From NCBI GenBank assembly GCA_943328885.2, contig CALQBT020000157.1:1-6567 (forward strand): a DNA stretch of 6,567 bases, given 5' to 3'. Every line of letters begins with the position of its first letter. Positions within the stretch are counted from its first letter, which is position 1. This stretch comes from Bordetella parapertussis. GTDB lineage: Bacteria > Pseudomonadota > Gammaproteobacteria > Burkholderiales > Burkholderiaceae_C. Under the pieces are notes generated by a model. The model searched no databases and was not told the origin of the DNA. It saw only the letters and a program-made list of their open reading frames with translations. Positions 6,156-6,567 of this stretch are shown here, in pieces. The position numbers and the translations under genes are program-made.

Positions 6156-6179
6156 TGAGGTTCCCCAAATTTTCTCACT
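6154..6179. repeat. Inverted repeat enclosing a second inverted iteron core
   Basis: AGTGAG (6154-6159) and CTCACT (6174-6179) pair perfectly around 14 bases. Between them CCCCAAATT (6163-6171) is the exact complement of AATTTGGGG, the start of iteron 1. This inverted core lies 53 bp from the other inverted core, the same distance as between direct cores 2 and 4. Confidence 0.5.
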
Positions 6180-6206
6180 GTTGTATGCGATGTCCATGGT
6201 TGTATT

Positions 6207-6234
6207 TTGAAGATTCTACGGTTTCCGGTAAACT
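6207..6234 (+). promoter_or_regulatory. Probable parA promoter
   Basis: TTGAAG (6207-6212, four of six to TTGACA) and TAAACT (6229-6234, four of six to TATAAT) are spaced by 16 bp. Transcription would start near 6241, leaving about 26 bases before GTG 6267. The -10 lies inside the inverted repeat 6215-6250. Confidence 0.45.
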
Positions 6235-6250
6235 CTATGGAAAGCGTAGA
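6215..6250. promoter_or_regulatory. Probable operator: 12-bp inverted repeat over the parA promoter
   Basis: TCTACGGTTTCC (6215-6226) and GGAAAGCGTAGA (6239-6250) are complementary at 11 of 12 positions, with a 12-bp spacer. Half-site centres are 24 bp apart. It covers the -10 box and predicted start of parA. In P1-type (class Ia) partition loci, ParA with an N-terminal helix-turn-helix represses its own operon through an inverted repeat at the promoter, so autoregulation is the natural reading. The right arm alone would be transcribed, so an RNA hairpin is less likely. Confidence 0.6.
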
Positions 6251-6254
6251 CAAC

Positions 6255-6260
6255 AAAGGA
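6255..6260 (+). promoter_or_regulatory. Shine-Dalgarno deciding the parA start
   Basis: AAAGGA lies six bases before GTG 6267. The in-frame ATG at 6237 has no such site and lies inside the operator, upstream of the predicted transcription start, so GTG is preferred. Confidence 0.6.
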
Positions 6261-6266
6261 ATCCTC

Positions 6267-6567
6267 GTGGCCACGCCAGCAGTAGAACACTTCCCCCTTG
6301 AGGAGCCTGGCAACTTGGTTGCCAGCGCCCTGCCCTCACCCGCCGTGGCGCCGCGTGCGCCGATCGACATGCGCAGGATTCTGGCGCTGGCCACCCGGGC
6401 TTCGAGCATGGTCGAGCAGATCCGTGGGCGGCTGCTGGCGCCGGAGTCGCGCAAGATCTCGCCGCGCTTTTCAGCGGCCCAACTGGCGGCGCTCTGCGGG
6501 GTCGATAAATCGCATGTCAATTATCGTCTGACCAAGGGCGATCTGCCTGCTGGCCGGCTCACGCCGA
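6267..6567 (+). CDS. parA: ParA-like partition ATPase, N-terminal part with helix-turn-helix
   Basis: Only the first 100 codons are in the window and the frame is open at its end. After a variable Pro/Ala-rich tail (1-33) comes MRRILALATRASSMVEQIRG (35-54), a helix. Next is FSAAQLAALCGVDKSHVNYR (68-87), a helix-turn-helix followed by LTKGDLPAG (88-96). This matches the N-terminal DNA-binding part I recall from class Ia ParA proteins of Burkholderiales, where the ATPase domain with a deviant Walker A (KGGxxKT) starts after about residue 110. That motif is not visible here, so the call rests on the N-terminus and on the divergent rep gene and iterons. Class Ia ParA separates replicon copies with ParB and represses its own promoter; the inverted repeat at 6215-6250 fits this. 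GTG with AAAGGA is the preferred start. Other helix-turn-helix regulators are possible but less likely. Confidence 0.68.
   Translation, partial: MATPAVEHFPLEEPGNLVASALPSPAVAPRAPIDMRRILALATRASSMVEQIRGRLLAPESRKISPRFSAAQLAALCGVDKSHVNYRLTKGDLPAGRLTP

Larger units (their letters stand above)
5799..6171. other. Predicted iteron-type replication origin between rep and parA
   Basis: This part of the 545-bp gap between the rep and parA starts has no credible gene. It holds an A+T-rich block, five phased direct repeats, one outlying direct copy and two inverted copies of the same motif. TTTGGG or its complement occurs seven times in the gap, where about 0.3 would be expected at equal base frequencies. 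A rep gene, iterons and a melting region side by side is the standard layout of iteron plasmid origins. I found no good DnaA box (TTATNCACA or complement), which many such origins carry. The exact origin limits are inferred. Confidence 0.7.

Noticed and set aside
5904..6210. Small open frames of about 97 codons on both strands in the rep-parA gap
   Set aside because: They overlay the iteron repeats. The products are Gly- or Pro/Ser-rich, the plus frame starts with TTG without a ribosome site, and the minus frame is explained by complemented repeats.
6221..6233. GTTTCCGGTAAAC as a chromosomal parS site
   Set aside because: It resembles GTTTCACGTGAAAC only in the outer arms and has odd length. 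It is better explained as part of the larger inverted repeat 6215-6250.
6122..6520. Minus-strand open frame of 132 codons over the parA start
   Set aside because: It runs antisense to the helix-turn-helix coding frame and over its promoter and operator, with no recognisable motif.

Overview
The window is very G+C-rich outside one intergenic region, with codon use strongly biased to G/C at third positions. The proteins resemble Betaproteobacteria of the order Burkholderiales (Leptothrix/Rubrivivax/Comamonadaceae type). That placement is by eye from recalled family sequences, not from a search.

Left part (1-4281) is ordinary housekeeping and metabolic DNA. A RhlE-type DEAD-box RNA helicase gene reads leftward and leaves the window before motif VI. 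It is divergent, across 49 bp, from a DTW-domain tRNA-modification gene (TapT/YfiP-like). Then come a stand-alone AMP-forming acyl-CoA synthetase with a clear Shine-Dalgarno sequence, and a stand-alone GTP cyclohydrolase II (ribA), the first enzyme of riboflavin synthesis. These last three genes point right, but gaps of more than 100 bp separate them and they do not look like a tight operon.

Right part (4357-6567) looks like the replication and partition core of a plasmid-type replicon. A 454-aa Rep_3 (RepB/RepA-type) initiator gene reads leftward and converges on ribA. A ParA-like partition ATPase gene with an N-terminal helix-turn-helix reads rightward and is cut by the window end. The 545 bp between their starts is unlike the rest: it has a 51-bp block with only 9 G/C, next to five direct iteron-like repeats (RATTTGGGGnnCTgg) at steps of 22, 21, 32 and 22 bp. 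One more copy lies near the rep promoter, and two inverted copies 53 bp apart lie toward parA. A 12-bp inverted repeat (11 of 12 matching) covers the likely parA promoter and looks like an autoregulatory operator.

Together, the right half reads as: Rep binds the iterons, the A+T-rich block melts, replication starts, and ParA (with a ParB presumably just past the window) segregates the copy. Housekeeping genes beside it suggest either a chromid/secondary replicon or a plasmid-type origin captured in a chromosome. The window alone cannot decide between these.
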